The notes: a model not told the origin generated them from the letters alone. Shown: positions 16,777 to 25,463, numbered from the stretch's first letter. The stretch is DNA of 64,000 bases from Paraburkholderia hiiakae (GCF_904848665.1 NZ_CAJHCQ010000002.1:496001-560000), one strand, 5' to 3'. A program made the numbers and translations.

Positions 16777-17916
16777 ATGTCCCTCATCAACTACGTCACG
16801 CAGATTCAGTTCGATTTCGGCGCCATTCGCTTGCTCAAGGACGAATGCGAACGTGTGGGCATCAGCCGGCCTTTGATCGTCACGGACAAGGGAGTGCGTG
16901 CAGCGGGAATCATCGATAGCGTGATTGACGCTCTGGCAGGCGTTGCGCCCGCAACGATCTACGACGGCACCCCGCCCAATCCGAACGAGGCGGCGGTGCG
17001 CGAGGCCGTGGCGGCCTACCGCGCAGGCGAGTGCGACGGCGTCGTCGCAGTTGGCGGCGGTTCGGCAATCGACCTCGCAAAAGGCGTGGCCGTTTGCGCA
17101 ACGCACGAAGGGCCATTGCAGCGTTTTGCCGTGATCGAAGGTGGGGCGGCAAACATCACGGCGAAGACGGCCCCGGTTATTGCCGTGCCGACGACGGCGG
17201 GCACCGGTAGCGAAGTGGGACGCGGCGCGATCCTGATTCTCGACGATGGGCGCAAGGTCGGCGTGATTTCGCCTTATGTCGTGCCCCGTGTGGCGATTTG
17301 CGATCCCGAACTCACGCTAGGCTTGCCGCCGGTTTTGACGGCGGCGACGGGCATGGACGCCATTGCCCATTGCATGGAGACCTTTCTCGCGCCCGCTTTC
17401 AATCCGCCCGCTGACGGTATTGCGCTGGACGGATTGTGGCGCGCGTGGCGTCATATCGAGCGCGCGACGCGCGATGGCGGCGACCGCGTGGCGCGCCTGA
17501 ACATGATGAGCGCCTCGATGCAGGGCGCGCTGGCGTTCCAGAAGGGCTTGGGTTGCGTGCACAGCCTTAGCCATTCGCTCGGCGGATTCAATCCACGTTT
17601 GCATCATGGCACGCTCAACGCTATTTTCCTGCCGGCTGTACTGCGGTTCAACGAGCAAGCGCCTTCGGTGCGTGACGAAGGCAAGCTCAACCGTCTGGCG
17701 ACGGCGATGGGGTTAGGCAGCGGCGCGGAAGTGGCGCCCGCTGTGCGCGCCATGACCGAACGGCTCGGCTTGCCGACGGGCCTCGCGCAGCTAGGCGTGA
17801 ACGCTGAGATGTTCCCCGAGATCATCAAGGGCGCGCTCAAGGATCACAGCCACAAGACCAATCCGCGCGAGGCCTCCGCAGACGACTACCGCGCCATGCT
17901 CGAATCGTCGATGTAA
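16777..17916 (+). CDS. Iron-containing (group III) alcohol dehydrogenase
   Basis: Predicted NAD(P)-dependent, metal-requiring alcohol dehydrogenase of 379 residues. The cofactor motif VVAVGGGSAIDLAKG is near residue 90, and the metal-binding residues are carried by MDAIAHCMETF (Asp and His), GCVHSLSHSLGG (His) and NPRLHHG (His). GTGSEVGRGAI is the conserved substrate/cofactor loop. It resembles 4-hydroxybutyrate dehydrogenases and related enzymes; maleylacetate reductase is a less likely reading. Its divergent LysR neighbour probably controls it. No strong Shine-Dalgarno was seen before the ATG. Confidence 0.9.
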   Translation: MSLINYVTQIQFDFGAIRLLKDECERVGISRPLIVTDKGVRAAGIIDSVIDALAGVAPATIYDGTPPNPNEAAVREAVAAYRAGECDGVVAVGGGSAIDLAKGVAVCATHEGPLQRFAVIEGGAANITAKTAPVIAVPTTAGTGSEVGRGAILILDDGRKVGVISPYVVPRVAICDPELTLGLPPVLTAATGMDAIAHCMETFLAPAFNPPADGIALDGLWRAWRHIERATRDGGDRVARLNMMSASMQGALAFQKGLGCVHSLSHSLGGFNPRLHHGTLNAIFLPAVLRFNEQAPSVRDEGKLNRLATAMGLGSGAEVAPAVRAMTERLGLPTGLAQLGVNAEMFPEIIKGALKDHSHKTNPREASADDYRAMLESSM

Positions 17917-18114
17917 CGCGGCGCGGTTTCGGTGTGACGGCCGTTTTGCCCGCGTCGATCTGCCTCGCGGATAGCGTCGCGACGCAGTCACTCCGGCCCT
18001 TCGGCCGAACGCCACGGCAATGACGGCTTCGAAGGACGGATTCCGTCTAGGTGGCGTTTCGTGATTCGGTGTCTTCCCTGGCCGCACGCACGCATTGCCC
18101 TATGCGGGTAGTAC

Positions 18115-18134
18115 GCCTGAGCCCGCACGCTAAT
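18115..18134. repeat. Degenerate copy of a dispersed GCCTG-CACGCTAAT repeat
   Basis: GCCTGA at 18115-18120 and CACGCTAAT at 18126-18134 resemble, with drift, the repeats at 18980-19046 and 37620-37646. It lies in the intergenic gap 17917-18170, which holds no gene. Confidence 0.35.
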
Positions 18135-18170
18135 GACCGTCCTTGGGACAGGCTCACGCAAATAACGGCG

Positions 18171-18950
18171 CTAAGCCCCCTCGGCGCCGTTCGCGCCGAG
18201 GTAGCGCTCGCTCCACACCGCAATCACGTTCGCCGCGTAGATGGCGTCGGGCTTGCGCGACAGAAGGTGGTCCGCCCCGGCCAGCGAGATGAAGCTCTTG
18301 GGATGCCGTGCGGCCCGGAAGATGTGGTTCGCGTTGACGATGCCGACCGTCGAGTCGTCGGGTGCATGCATGACCAACAGGGGGAGATTCATGCCGGTGA
18401 TCTTCTCCGTCAGCCGCTGCTCGGCGACGTCCTCGAGGAACTGACGCTTGATCCGGAACGGCCGTCCCGACAACTGGACTTGCGCCTCGCCCTCGGCCTC
18501 GATTTGCGGCAGGTAGTCCTTAAAGAGCCCTGTCACATGCCCGGGGTCGCTCGGCGCCCCGATCGTGACGACGGCCTCGGCGCCTGTGACGTCCGACACC
18601 GCGGCGAGCACGGCGGCACCCCCCAGGCTGTGGCCGATCAGCAGCGCGGGCGCGCGGTGCGTCGCGCGCAGATGATCGGCTGCCGCGATCAGGTCGCGGC
18701 AGTTCGAGGAAAAGTTGGTGTTCGCGAATTCGCCTTCGCTTGCGCCAAGCCCCGTGAAATCGAACCGCAGCACGGCGATTCCGTGCTCGGTCAGCGCCTG
18801 GGCGATCCGGCTCGCTGCGAAAACGTCCTTCCCGCACGTGAAGCAATGGGCGAACAGGGCGAACGCGTGAGGCTCCGCGTCAGGCAACTCAAGCCGGCCG
18901 GAAAGCTGTTGTCCATCCGATCCTGGAAACGTGAATCGTTCGGTAGGCAT
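18171..18950 (-). CDS. Alpha/beta hydrolase
   Basis: Predicted serine hydrolase of 259 residues. The nucleophile elbow GHSLGG places Ser108; the acid is probably in MHAPDDSTV and the histidine in LAGADHLLSR. The family with FAHCFTCGKD near residue 33-42 often occurs as the N-terminal half of a fusion to an OsmC peroxide-reductase domain; here the protein ends right after the hydrolase domain, so it is the stand-alone form. It is flanked by intergenic repeats and appears monocistronic. Confidence 0.85.
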   Translation of the reverse strand: MPTERFTFPGSDGQQLSGRLELPDAEPHAFALFAHCFTCGKDVFAASRIAQALTEHGIAVLRFDFTGLGASEGEFANTNFSSNCRDLIAAADHLRATHRAPALLIGHSLGGAAVLAAVSDVTGAEAVVTIGAPSDPGHVTGLFKDYLPQIEAEGEAQVQLSGRPFRIKRQFLEDVAEQRLTEKITGMNLPLLVMHAPDDSTVGIVNANHIFRAARHPKSFISLAGADHLLSRKPDAIYAANVIAVWSERYLGANGAEGA

Positions 18951-18979
18951 TGCGGACCTCCACGGGTGGAATGCTTGGG

Positions 18980-19046
18980 GCCTGTTCCCCTAACGCTACG
19001 ATTCTCTCTGGCGAACACTCCGAGCTCATCATTAGCGTGAACAGGC
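18980..19046. repeat. Inverted repeat element with GCCTGTTC ends
   Basis: GCCTGTTC (18980-18987) and GAACAGGC (19039-19046) are exact reverse complements about 50 bases apart, and ATTAGCGTG (19031-19039) also occurs at 37629-37637 and, inverted, at 18126-18134. Reads as one member of a small palindromic repeat family located upstream of the hydrolase gene. Confidence 0.45.
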
Positions 19047-19167
19047 ACTAGTTTAGGCGGCGTGAATTCGACGCCGTGCCGTTCGAGCCGTGCGTAGATG
19101 CTCCCGGTTTTAGGCAGCAGAACCGGCATCGTTGACTGTAGCCCAATTCCGCCGTACACCGAACCGC

Positions 19168-19395
19168 TATGTGAGAAACCGCTTAATGTCTCGCGCGGCA
19201 TCCTCAAATGTGCCTCCGCCCGCAATCGTTTCGACGCAATGCCTACGGAGATAGGCCAATGGTACAACGTGCTCGCCCAATCCGCCGCCATTCGTCCCAT
19301 AGCCAAAGCGCACGTTGTACTTCCCCGTGCAGGAAGTATTCGAAACATCGGAGGTGTGCGCATCAGGCGGCTTTTGCGTCGACGAGGTTCATCAT
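19168..19395 (-). pseudogene. Possible small frameshifted gene
   Basis: On the minus strand a Shine-Dalgarno GGAGA precedes ATG at 19395, giving MMNLVDAKAA and then a TGA stop. One frame over, the sequence continues with a plausible protein, in part NTSCTGKYNVRFGYGTNGGG and HVVPLAYLRRHCVETIAGG, ending FLT and TAG at 19168. A one-base change near 19366 would join them into about 75-80 residues. Alternatively a 48-residue gene starts at GTG 19313 behind GGGGAAG. No family recognised. The rest of the gap 18951-19631 holds only the repeat listed above. Confidence 0.3.
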
Positions 19396-19631
19396 TTGGT
19401 CTCCGAATCAACCGCGGAGAACAAGCATTCGAAGTCCGCGATTCCCGATCTTGAGGCTCGTGGCTACCGCTTCGGGCGCGATGGCCCACCCACTCGACCT
19501 CTCTGGTGTAATTTATGTCTGCATCCTCGCCAGTCGCGATACGCGATATTCAATGTCCTATATTGGTATTTGGCTTTGAGCCACTTTTCAGGGCCGCTCA
19601 CTACATCAACTAACTGAGAACAGGAGTGAAA

Positions 19632-19946
19632 ATGCCTATCGCCAGACATATGATGGTCCTTCTCGCCGCAGCCTCGCTCGGGGTTGGCGCGGTTACGCCA
19701 ACCCTCGCGCAGAACGACGCTTCGGGCGCAGGAAATGCCGCAGCGTTGCAGGGCGCGTCGTCTGCAAAGCCGACCAAGGCGGAGCGCAAGCAGGCCAGAA
19801 AGGAAGCGCGGGCAAAAAAGAACGCGGAATTGAAGAAGCTTGAGGATGCGGGCTATCAGCCCGGCCGCGCCAATGATCAGAACTATCCGCAGGATTTGCA
19901 GAACGCGCAAAAGAAGGCGGGTATTGGACAAGGTGCGAGTCAATAG
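19632..19946 (+). CDS. Small exported DUF4148-like protein
   Basis: 104-residue product with a signal peptide (MPIARHMMVLLAAASLGVGA, cut probably after TLAQ), a charged Lys/Arg/Ala segment (KPTKAERKQARKEARAKKN) and the C-terminal ELKKLEDAGYQPGRANDQ and YPQDLQNAQKK blocks, which match the DUF4148 pattern common in Burkholderiaceae periplasmic proteins. ATG 19632 was chosen because AGGAG sits five bases before it; a GTG two codons earlier is in frame. Function unknown. Confidence 0.75.
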   Translation: MPIARHMMVLLAAASLGVGAVTPTLAQNDASGAGNAAALQGASSAKPTKAERKQARKEARAKKNAELKKLEDAGYQPGRANDQNYPQDLQNAQKKAGIGQGASQ

Positions 19947-20061
19947 TGATCGAACCTGGTTTTGCGCGTCGCAGCGACGTATCTGTGTGCGGTGTCGGCG
20001 TACTTGGCCGGGCTGGGGTGCCTGATATCGAGCGCCCGGTTTAACCCGCAACTAAGCAACG

Positions 20062-20092
20062 ACCCTTGCGGGGCGCGACGCTCCGCAAGGGT
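20062..20092. terminator. Stem-loop between the DUF4148-like gene and a kinase remnant
   Basis: Perfect 10-bp stem ACCCTTGCGG / CCGCAAGGGT with an 11-base loop and no T tract. It lies 115 bases after the small exported protein gene and could serve convergent transcripts. Confidence 0.5.
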
Positions 20093-20139
20093 GAAGGACT
20101 CCGCGTTCACACTTGCTGCGCCGCGTCGATCGGCAGGAA

Positions 20140-20388
20140 TTATCGTGTTCCCATCATCCGGTCAGTTTCCTCGCGCACAGGCGCTGTCGCTGGACCGAAA
20201 CGGGTCACTGCAAGCGCTGCAGCGGCATTGGCGCGTCGCGTTGCCTCCAGGGGAGCGCGACCTTCTGCTAGCGACGCCAGCAGAACACCCGTATGCGCAT
20301 CGCCCGCGCCATGGCTGTCGACCGGCGTGACGGCGAAGCCGCCGACGCGATGTACGCCTGATCCTCGGCGAGCGGCGTGACGCCGCAA
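20140..20388 (-). pseudogene. C-terminal remnant of a PfkB-family sugar kinase
   Basis: The translated tail VTPVDSHGAGDAHTGVLLAS followed by ANAAAALAVTRFGPATAP is the C-terminal third of PfkB/ribokinase-type kinases, including the GAGD anion-hole and catalytic Asp motif. Nothing upstream (20389-20452, then the methyltransferase gene) supplies the N-terminal two thirds, so the gene was truncated by deletion. The natural stop (TAA) seems preserved. Confidence 0.75.
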
Positions 20389-20452
20389 CGGTTCTTGCTC
20401 CGCGACGCGCCGAATGCCCGAACCCGTGTGCGCCGTCGGCGCAGCGGCTGCG

Positions 20453-21346
20453 TTATGGCTTGATGAACCTGAGCGTCATGCGATCCGATTCGCCGATAGC
20501 GGCATAATGCGCGCGGTCCGCGTCGCCGCCCTCGTAGCTCGGCGGCAGCGACCAGACACCATGCGGATAATCCTTGGTGTCCTTCAGATTCGCGTTGATC
20601 TCGCTACGTGCGGCCAGCACGAAGCCGGCGCTCTGCGCATGCTCGATCACGTACGCTTCGGTTACATAGCCGGTATCGATCATTTGCTGCACGGTCGCGC
20701 CTCGCCGCGCGCGATGCTCCTCGACGCCAAGCACGCCGCCGGGTTTGAGCGCGGCATAGAACGCGCGCAGGTTGTCGTCGATCTGGCCATCCTTGATCCA
20801 GTTGTGGATGTTGCGGAACGTGAGCACCTGGTCGAACTGGCCGTGCGCGTCAAAGCCCTCGAATTCGCCTGCGTGCAAGGTGCCGACCTTGACGTTGCCA
20901 TAAAGCGCCGGAGCCGCCGCGAGCTTGCGCAAAAAGGCGGCGTCGGTGTTGCGGTCTTCGGCGGCCAGTTCCGCTGACGTGCTGACGTACTGGGCCTCGT
21001 AAAGATGGCCGCGATCGTGCAGCCACGGCGCCAGGATATCCGTGTACCAGCCGCCGCCCGGTGCGATTTCGAGCACCGTTTGCGTGGGCTCGACGCCGAA
21101 GAACTCCAACGTCTCTTTCGGATGTCGATAGACGTCCCGCGCTTTGGCCCGCTCGTTACGCTGGGAACCGTCAATGGCGGCATCGAGTGAGGTGGTAGGC
21201 GCAGGTTGCGAGTGCGCGCTGAGCCCGGCCTGCTGTGTGGGCGTCGCGCATCCAGCCGCGAGGAGCGCGAGAGACGCCGTGACGATGGCGGCAGTACGTT
21301 TCAGTGCAAGACGCGCGAAGACTCGATGATGTTGGACCGGATTCAT
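20453..21346 (-). CDS. Exported lipoprotein-like class I SAM-dependent methyltransferase
   Basis: About 297 residues. The start at 21346 was chosen because it yields a signal sequence with a lipobox (LALLAAGC), suggesting an outer-membrane or periplasmic lipoprotein; the frame is open further upstream, and no strong Shine-Dalgarno is seen. The methyltransferase domain follows: FFGVEPTQTVLEIAPGGGWY is motif I and GGVLGVEEHRARRG a later block. This matches the COG4798 type of predicted methyltransferases, which are often exported despite the cytosolic cofactor. The substrate is unknown. Confidence 0.82.
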   Translation of the reverse strand: MNPVQHHRVFARLALKRTAAIVTASLALLAAGCATPTQQAGLSAHSQPAPTTSLDAAIDGSQRNERAKARDVYRHPKETLEFFGVEPTQTVLEIAPGGGWYTDILAPWLHDRGHLYEAQYVSTSAELAAEDRNTDAAFLRKLAAAPALYGNVKVGTLHAGEFEGFDAHGQFDQVLTFRNIHNWIKDGQIDDNLRAFYAALKPGGVLGVEEHRARRGATVQQMIDTGYVTEAYVIEHAQSAGFVLAARSEINANLKDTKDYPHGVWSLPPSYEGGDADRAHYAAIGESDRMTLRFIKP

Positions 21347-21584
21347 GGGCGAGGGGGCAGGTTCTGGATAGTCGACACGATACCCGGTTATGCGCTCTCG
21401 CGCTGGTGAGCCGGTGGAGCCGATCCAACGCTCGAGCACACGGGTCCGCTCGCGGGACGGAACTGCGCGTTGGGACACTGCTGGATTTACTCAGTAGTAC
21501 GGAGAGAACCGAGGCGGTCGATGGCCCCGCGTCTTGACGTTTTACCCAGGCGGTCTTGATGCGGCCGCGTCCGCTGCGTCCCGG

Positions 21585-22481
21585 TCATTCCGCCTGCCGG
21601 GACGCGAGCGCCAGGTCGACGAACTGCGTGACGCGCGCGTTCGCATCGCCGTAGCGGTGCGCGATGTAGAGCGTCGTCGTCGTGTCGTCGTCATCGAGGG
21701 TGCGAAACACGACGCCGGGCACCGCGATGGCGCGCAGCGACGCCGGCACGAGCGCAATGCCGAGCCCCGTTGCGATCAGACCGACCAGCGTCGACGCTTG
21801 CTGGGCTTCCTGCACGACTTCCGGCTCGAAGCCGCGTTTGGCGCACAGGGCGAGCGTTTGCTCGTGGACGACGACACCTGCCGCGCGCGGGTAGGCGATG
21901 AACGGTTCGCCGTTCAGATCCGCCACGCGCACGGTGCGCGCCTTCGCGAGCCGATGCCGCGAGGGCACCGCGAGCAGCAGCGGCTCGGTGTAGAGCGGCG
22001 TGAGCACGAGGTTCGACGAGGCGCCGCCAAGCGGTGCGCGCAACAGGCCGACGTCGAGCTCGCGTTGCTCGATGGCTTCGAGCTGGCGCGTCGAAGAAAG
22101 CTCGATGAGCGACATGATGACTTTCGGCCGTCGCGTGCGGTAGGCGTGGATCAACCGCGGAAACACGGGCGAAAGCGAGCAGGCGTTCGTGAATCCCACC
22201 CGCAGGCGGCCGACCTCGCCGCTGACCGTCTCCCAGACCGACTCCTTCGCATGCTCGACGCGCGCGAGGATCGCACGCGCGTCTTCGAGCAGGGCAATGC
22301 CCGCCTCCGTCAGCGAGACTTCGCGCCGCGTGCGGTGAAACAGGCGCGCACCGAGGTCCGCCTCCAGCGCCTGGATCGCCAGACTCAACGGGGCCTGTGT
22401 CACGCCGAGCCGCTCGGCGCTGCGCCGGAAGTGCAGCTCCTCGGCGAGAACCACGAAGTATTCGAGATGGCGAAGATTCAT
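21585..22481 (-). CDS. LysR-type regulator, divergent from the aldolase operon
   Basis: 298-residue regulator. ATG at 22481 (MNLRHLEYFVVLAEELHFRR) is the standard LysR start; the longer open frame upstream overlaps the promoter region. The HTH spans about 1-60 (RSAERLGVTQAPLSLAIQAL) and the effector domain about 90-290. The subgroup (LHFRRSAERL, LFHRTRREVSLTEAG) is common among regulators of aromatic and organic acid catabolism. It is separated by 100 bases from the divergent aldolase gene and very probably controls that operon. Confidence 0.9.
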   Translation of the reverse strand: MNLRHLEYFVVLAEELHFRRSAERLGVTQAPLSLAIQALEADLGARLFHRTRREVSLTEAGIALLEDARAILARVEHAKESVWETVSGEVGRLRVGFTNACSLSPVFPRLIHAYRTRRPKVIMSLIELSSTRQLEAIEQRELDVGLLRAPLGGASSNLVLTPLYTEPLLLAVPSRHRLAKARTVRVADLNGEPFIAYPRAAGVVVHEQTLALCAKRGFEPEVVQEAQQASTLVGLIATGLGIALVPASLRAIAVPGVVFRTLDDDDTTTTLYIAHRYGDANARVTQFVDLALASRQAE

Positions 22482-22581
22482 TGATATAAAAAACAAATCA
22501 ATAAGTTGGTTTCCGAGAATAAATGAAAACGTCTCCATCGGCCATACTTTGCTCGACCGAAATGGAAACATGGGAGACAAC
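22482..22581. promoter_or_regulatory. Divergent promoter region, LysR / aldolase operon
   Basis: AT-rich 100-base gap between divergent starts (about 22485-22530 is the most AT-rich part). It must hold both promoters and the LysR operator. The GGGAGA at 22572-22577 is the aldolase Shine-Dalgarno. Confidence 0.5.
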
Positions 22582-23361
22582 ATGGACGGAGCGGAACTGC
22601 TCGAACGCCTGCGCGGCGGCCACAACGTCGTGGCGCTGGGCATTCGGGCCTCACGTACCCCCGAAATCGTGCGTTGGGCGAAAGCGGCGGGCTACGACAC
22701 GATCTGGATCGACATGGAGCACAGCCCGCTGCCGGTCGACGCCGTCGCGCAGATGTGCCTGTGCGCGCAGGACCTCGGGCTGATGCCCTGGGTGCGCGTG
22801 CCCGAGCGCGACTATGGGACGATCAACCGCGTGCTCGACGGCGGCGCGCTCGGCATCATCGTCGCGCGCATCGAAAGCGCGGAAGAGGCGCGCCTCGCGG
22901 TCACGGCGACGCGCTTCGCACCGCTCGGCCAGCGCTCGCAAATCCTCACGCTGCCGCACGTGGGCTATGCCGCGTTGCCGGTGCGCGAAATGAATGCCCG
23001 CGTGAATGCGGCAAGCGCGCTGAAGGTGCTGATCGAAAGCCGCGCGGGCGTCGAAGCCGCCGACGCGATCGCCGCGGTCGATGGCGTGGATATCGTGGCG
23101 CTCGGCTGCAACGATCTCTCGGCCGATCTTGGACATGCGGGCGAACCCACGCATCCGGAGGTCGTCGAGGCCTGCCGGCAGGTGCTCGCGGCGGCACGCC
23201 GCCACGGCAAGGTGGCAATCGTCGGCGGGATGCCCGAAGGCGAAACGCTTGCCGCGCTGCGCCGCGAGGGCGCGAAGCCCTTCCTGTTCGCGGGCATCGA
23301 CACCGATCTCTTTCTGGCCGCGCTGCGGCAACGGGCTGCCCAGGCCCGGGCAACCGTCTGA
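22582..23361 (+). CDS. HpcH/HpaI-family 2-oxo acid aldolase
   Basis: Predicted class II pyruvate aldolase of 259 residues that splits a 4-hydroxy-2-oxo acid into pyruvate and an aldehyde. ATG 22582 (MDGAELLERL) was chosen for the GGGAGA before it. IRASRTPEIVRWAKAAGYD carries the pyruvate-binding Arg; IDMEHSPLP holds His47, the likely general base; VARIES and GCNDLSADLG supply metal and substrate contacts. First gene of the LysR-linked operon; the amidohydrolase follows after 21 bases, suggesting hydrolysis of a lactone and then retro-aldol cleavage. Confidence 0.88.
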   Translation: MDGAELLERLRGGHNVVALGIRASRTPEIVRWAKAAGYDTIWIDMEHSPLPVDAVAQMCLCAQDLGLMPWVRVPERDYGTINRVLDGGALGIIVARIESAEEARLAVTATRFAPLGQRSQILTLPHVGYAALPVREMNARVNAASALKVLIESRAGVEAADAIAAVDGVDIVALGCNDLSADLGHAGEPTHPEVVEACRQVLAAARRHGKVAIVGGMPEGETLAALRREGAKPFLFAGIDTDLFLAALRQRAAQARATV

Positions 23362-23382
23362 TTCATCAAACTTCACCTACTC

Positions 23383-24270
23383 ATGGCTACCACCACCGAA
23401 ACTCCGCTTGTCTCCACGCCGATGCGCGATTGCGAAACGCTGGCGCGCCCCGCTTTTGTCGTGGCGGATCTCGCCTGCGATGCGCATATGCACGTATTCG
23501 GCCCGCTCGACCAGTATCCGTGCGTCGCGCGTCCGCACTACACGCTGCCCGACGGCAAGCTCGATCACTACCTGCGCCTCATGGAGGTCCTCGAACTCAA
23601 GCGCTTCGTGATCGTGCAGCCGAGCTTCTACGGCACCGACAATCGCTGCATGATCGATGCGCTCAAGGCCGCCGGCCCGATCGCGCGCGGTGTCGCGATG
23701 ATCGAAGAGGACACCGACACAACCACGCTCGAGCGCTTCCACGAAGCCGGCGTGCGGGCAGTGCGTCTCGATCTGTTCGCGCGCTCGGGTCTGCCGACTG
23801 CCGAGATTCAGCAGTACATCACACGCATGGCGCGGCGCTGCGCGTCGCTCGGCTGGCATCTGCAGTTCTACGCACCGGGTTGGGTCGTGCGCAACCTGAT
23901 TCCGTTCCTCGCCGATGTGCAAACCGATTTCGTGATCGATCACATGGGCTACATGCTCGAAGAAGACGGGCTCACGGAAGACGACTTCGCGCGTCTGCTC
24001 GGCCTGCTGCGCGAAGGGAACTGCTGGCTCAAGCTCAGCGCGCCGTACCGCATTGCGAAGCACCGCGGCTACGACGCCGTCGCGCCGATGGCGAAGGGCA
24101 TTATCGCGGCGGCCCCGCACAAGGTGATCTGGGGCTCGGACTGGCCGCACATTCCCGACGGTTCCCGCGACACCGGCGAGCTGCTCAACCTGCTCGCCCA
24201 GTGGACCGGGGACGCGGACGTGCAACGCGCGATCCTCGCCGACAACCCGGCGCGTCTGTTCGACTTCTGA
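23383..24270 (+). CDS. Amidohydrolase, 2-pyrone-4,6-dicarboxylate lactonase (LigI)-like
   Basis: Predicted TIM-barrel hydrolase of lactones, 295 residues. CDAHMHVFG gives the HxH pair (His35, His37), YAPGWVV and FVIDHMGY the next strand motifs, and KVIWGSDWPH the terminal metal or base Asp. LigI and its relatives open 2-pyrone-4,6-dicarboxylate or related lactones. The neighbouring HpcH aldolase supports a route that ends in pyruvate, but the substrate could be a sugar-acid lactone instead. The stop overlaps an in-frame ATG of the next gene. Confidence 0.87.
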   Translation: MATTTETPLVSTPMRDCETLARPAFVVADLACDAHMHVFGPLDQYPCVARPHYTLPDGKLDHYLRLMEVLELKRFVIVQPSFYGTDNRCMIDALKAAGPIARGVAMIEEDTDTTTLERFHEAGVRAVRLDLFARSGLPTAEIQQYITRMARRCASLGWHLQFYAPGWVVRNLIPFLADVQTDFVIDHMGYMLEEDGLTEDDFARLLGLLREGNCWLKLSAPYRIAKHRGYDAVAPMAKGIIAAAPHKVIWGSDWPHIPDGSRDTGELLNLLAQWTGDADVQRAILADNPARLFDF

Positions 24271-24290
24271 TGCTGGCGAGGGAGGCAAAC

Positions 24291-25463
24291 ATGAGCTATC
24301 AGCCTGATCCCGCGTTCGCGGGGTTGTTTCGCGCTTTCACGTCGGACCCGCAGAGTATCGGCGCGCACCTGACCGGGCAGATGGCCGCGCTGGCTGCGAG
24401 CGATCCGCTCGTCGTTTCGACGGGCTCGGACATCGTGCTGTTTCCGGGCGAAGGCGGCGCGCCTCGCATCGAGAGCTTTCGCAAATCCACGCGCGGCTTT
24501 ATCGAGTTGACCGCCGTCTCGCATCTGCCGCTTGCGCTCGCCTACCTTGCGCGCATGCGCGAGCTGGCGGGTGACGACAGCGAGGGTGCGCACTGGCGCG
24601 CCGACGCGCAACGCCTGCTGGGCCACGTGCGGGCAACGCGCGAGGCCAACTCGCTCGCGTTGTGGCGCGATTACGTGAACGTGGCGAGTTTCGCGGGCTA
24701 CGAACAGAAGATCGTCGATCTCGTCGACTACACGTGCGGCGCGTCGGCGGGGATGCTGGAGCGCGTGTTGCGCGACCCCGCGCAGCTGAGCTTCGACGCA
24801 CTCAACGCGCAGTTCTTCGCGCCGCGCGCGGGCATGGGCCAGGTTGTGGGAGTCGGCGTGCCGATGAACGACGTCATGTTCGCGACGTTTGGCCTGGCGT
24901 ACCTCGACATCGTCTATCGCATCGGCAACTGGTTGCGCGAGCAACGGCTAGACTGGAACCGGGCGATGGCGCTGGTGAGCGGTCAGTCCGGACGGCCAAC
25001 CGCGGGCGTGACGTGGGCCTCGAACAACATGTGCTACCTGCTGTGGCGCACGTCGGAGCGCGCATTGCAGCCCGAGCGCGTGCTCGTCGCGCCCCACGCA
25101 CCATCGTTTTCGGTCGCGCAGTTGCCGGACGAGGCGGGATTGGCGAAGCTGGAGCGCGACTACCGGCTGCTTTGGCTCAACACGCGCGCGAGCATCGACG
25201 TGGCGCGCGCACTGTTTCCGAACCAGGCTGGCTACTGCTTCGAGCCGCAGACGGCCGACGCCATGCCCCCGATCACGAATCTGCACGACCGGACGGCTAC
25301 GACGGCGCGGCTGCGCCGCATCATGGAAGATCCCGCGCAACTGCTTTCCAACTGCGTGGCCGACTATATCGTCGACCAGTTGCACGCGAACGGCAACGAT
25401 CCCACGCGCGTGCCGATACCGGGTTTCACCGATGTCGAGTATCCGCAGGCGCCGCGGGCGTGA
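24291..25463 (+). CDS. Unrecognised 391-residue protein in the lactone operon
   Basis: No family recognised with confidence. There is no signal peptide and no clear membrane span, and composition is that of a soluble enzyme rich in Ala, Leu and Trp. Residues about 40-60 (VVSTGSDIVLFPGEGG) look like the beginning of a domain; the middle (NSLALWRDYVNVASFAGYE) and the C-terminal half (GQSGRPTAGVTWASNNMCYLL) have the look of conserved blocks, as does NQAGYCFEPQTADAMPPITN. Start 24291 is set by GGAGG seven bases upstream; ATG 24270 is in frame. It lies between the lactonase-like gene and the transporter, so a catalytic step is likely. Confidence 0.75.
   Translation: MSYQPDPAFAGLFRAFTSDPQSIGAHLTGQMAALAASDPLVVSTGSDIVLFPGEGGAPRIESFRKSTRGFIELTAVSHLPLALAYLARMRELAGDDSEGAHWRADAQRLLGHVRATREANSLALWRDYVNVASFAGYEQKIVDLVDYTCGASAGMLERVLRDPAQLSFDALNAQFFAPRAGMGQVVGVGVPMNDVMFATFGLAYLDIVYRIGNWLREQRLDWNRAMALVSGQSGRPTAGVTWASNNMCYLLWRTSERALQPERVLVAPHAPSFSVAQLPDEAGLAKLERDYRLLWLNTRASIDVARALFPNQAGYCFEPQTADAMPPITNLHDRTATTARLRRIMEDPAQLLSNCVADYIVDQLHANGNDPTRVPIPGFTDVEYPQAPRA

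Noticed and set aside
18791..19489. A 232-residue minus-strand frame upstream of the hydrolase
   Set aside because: Runs through a repeat element and into the hydrolase gene in another frame; no domain.
22674..25463. A 929-residue frame starting inside the aldolase gene
   Set aside because: Only the part after 24291 is a real protein; the first two thirds are out-of-frame aldolase and amidohydrolase sequence.
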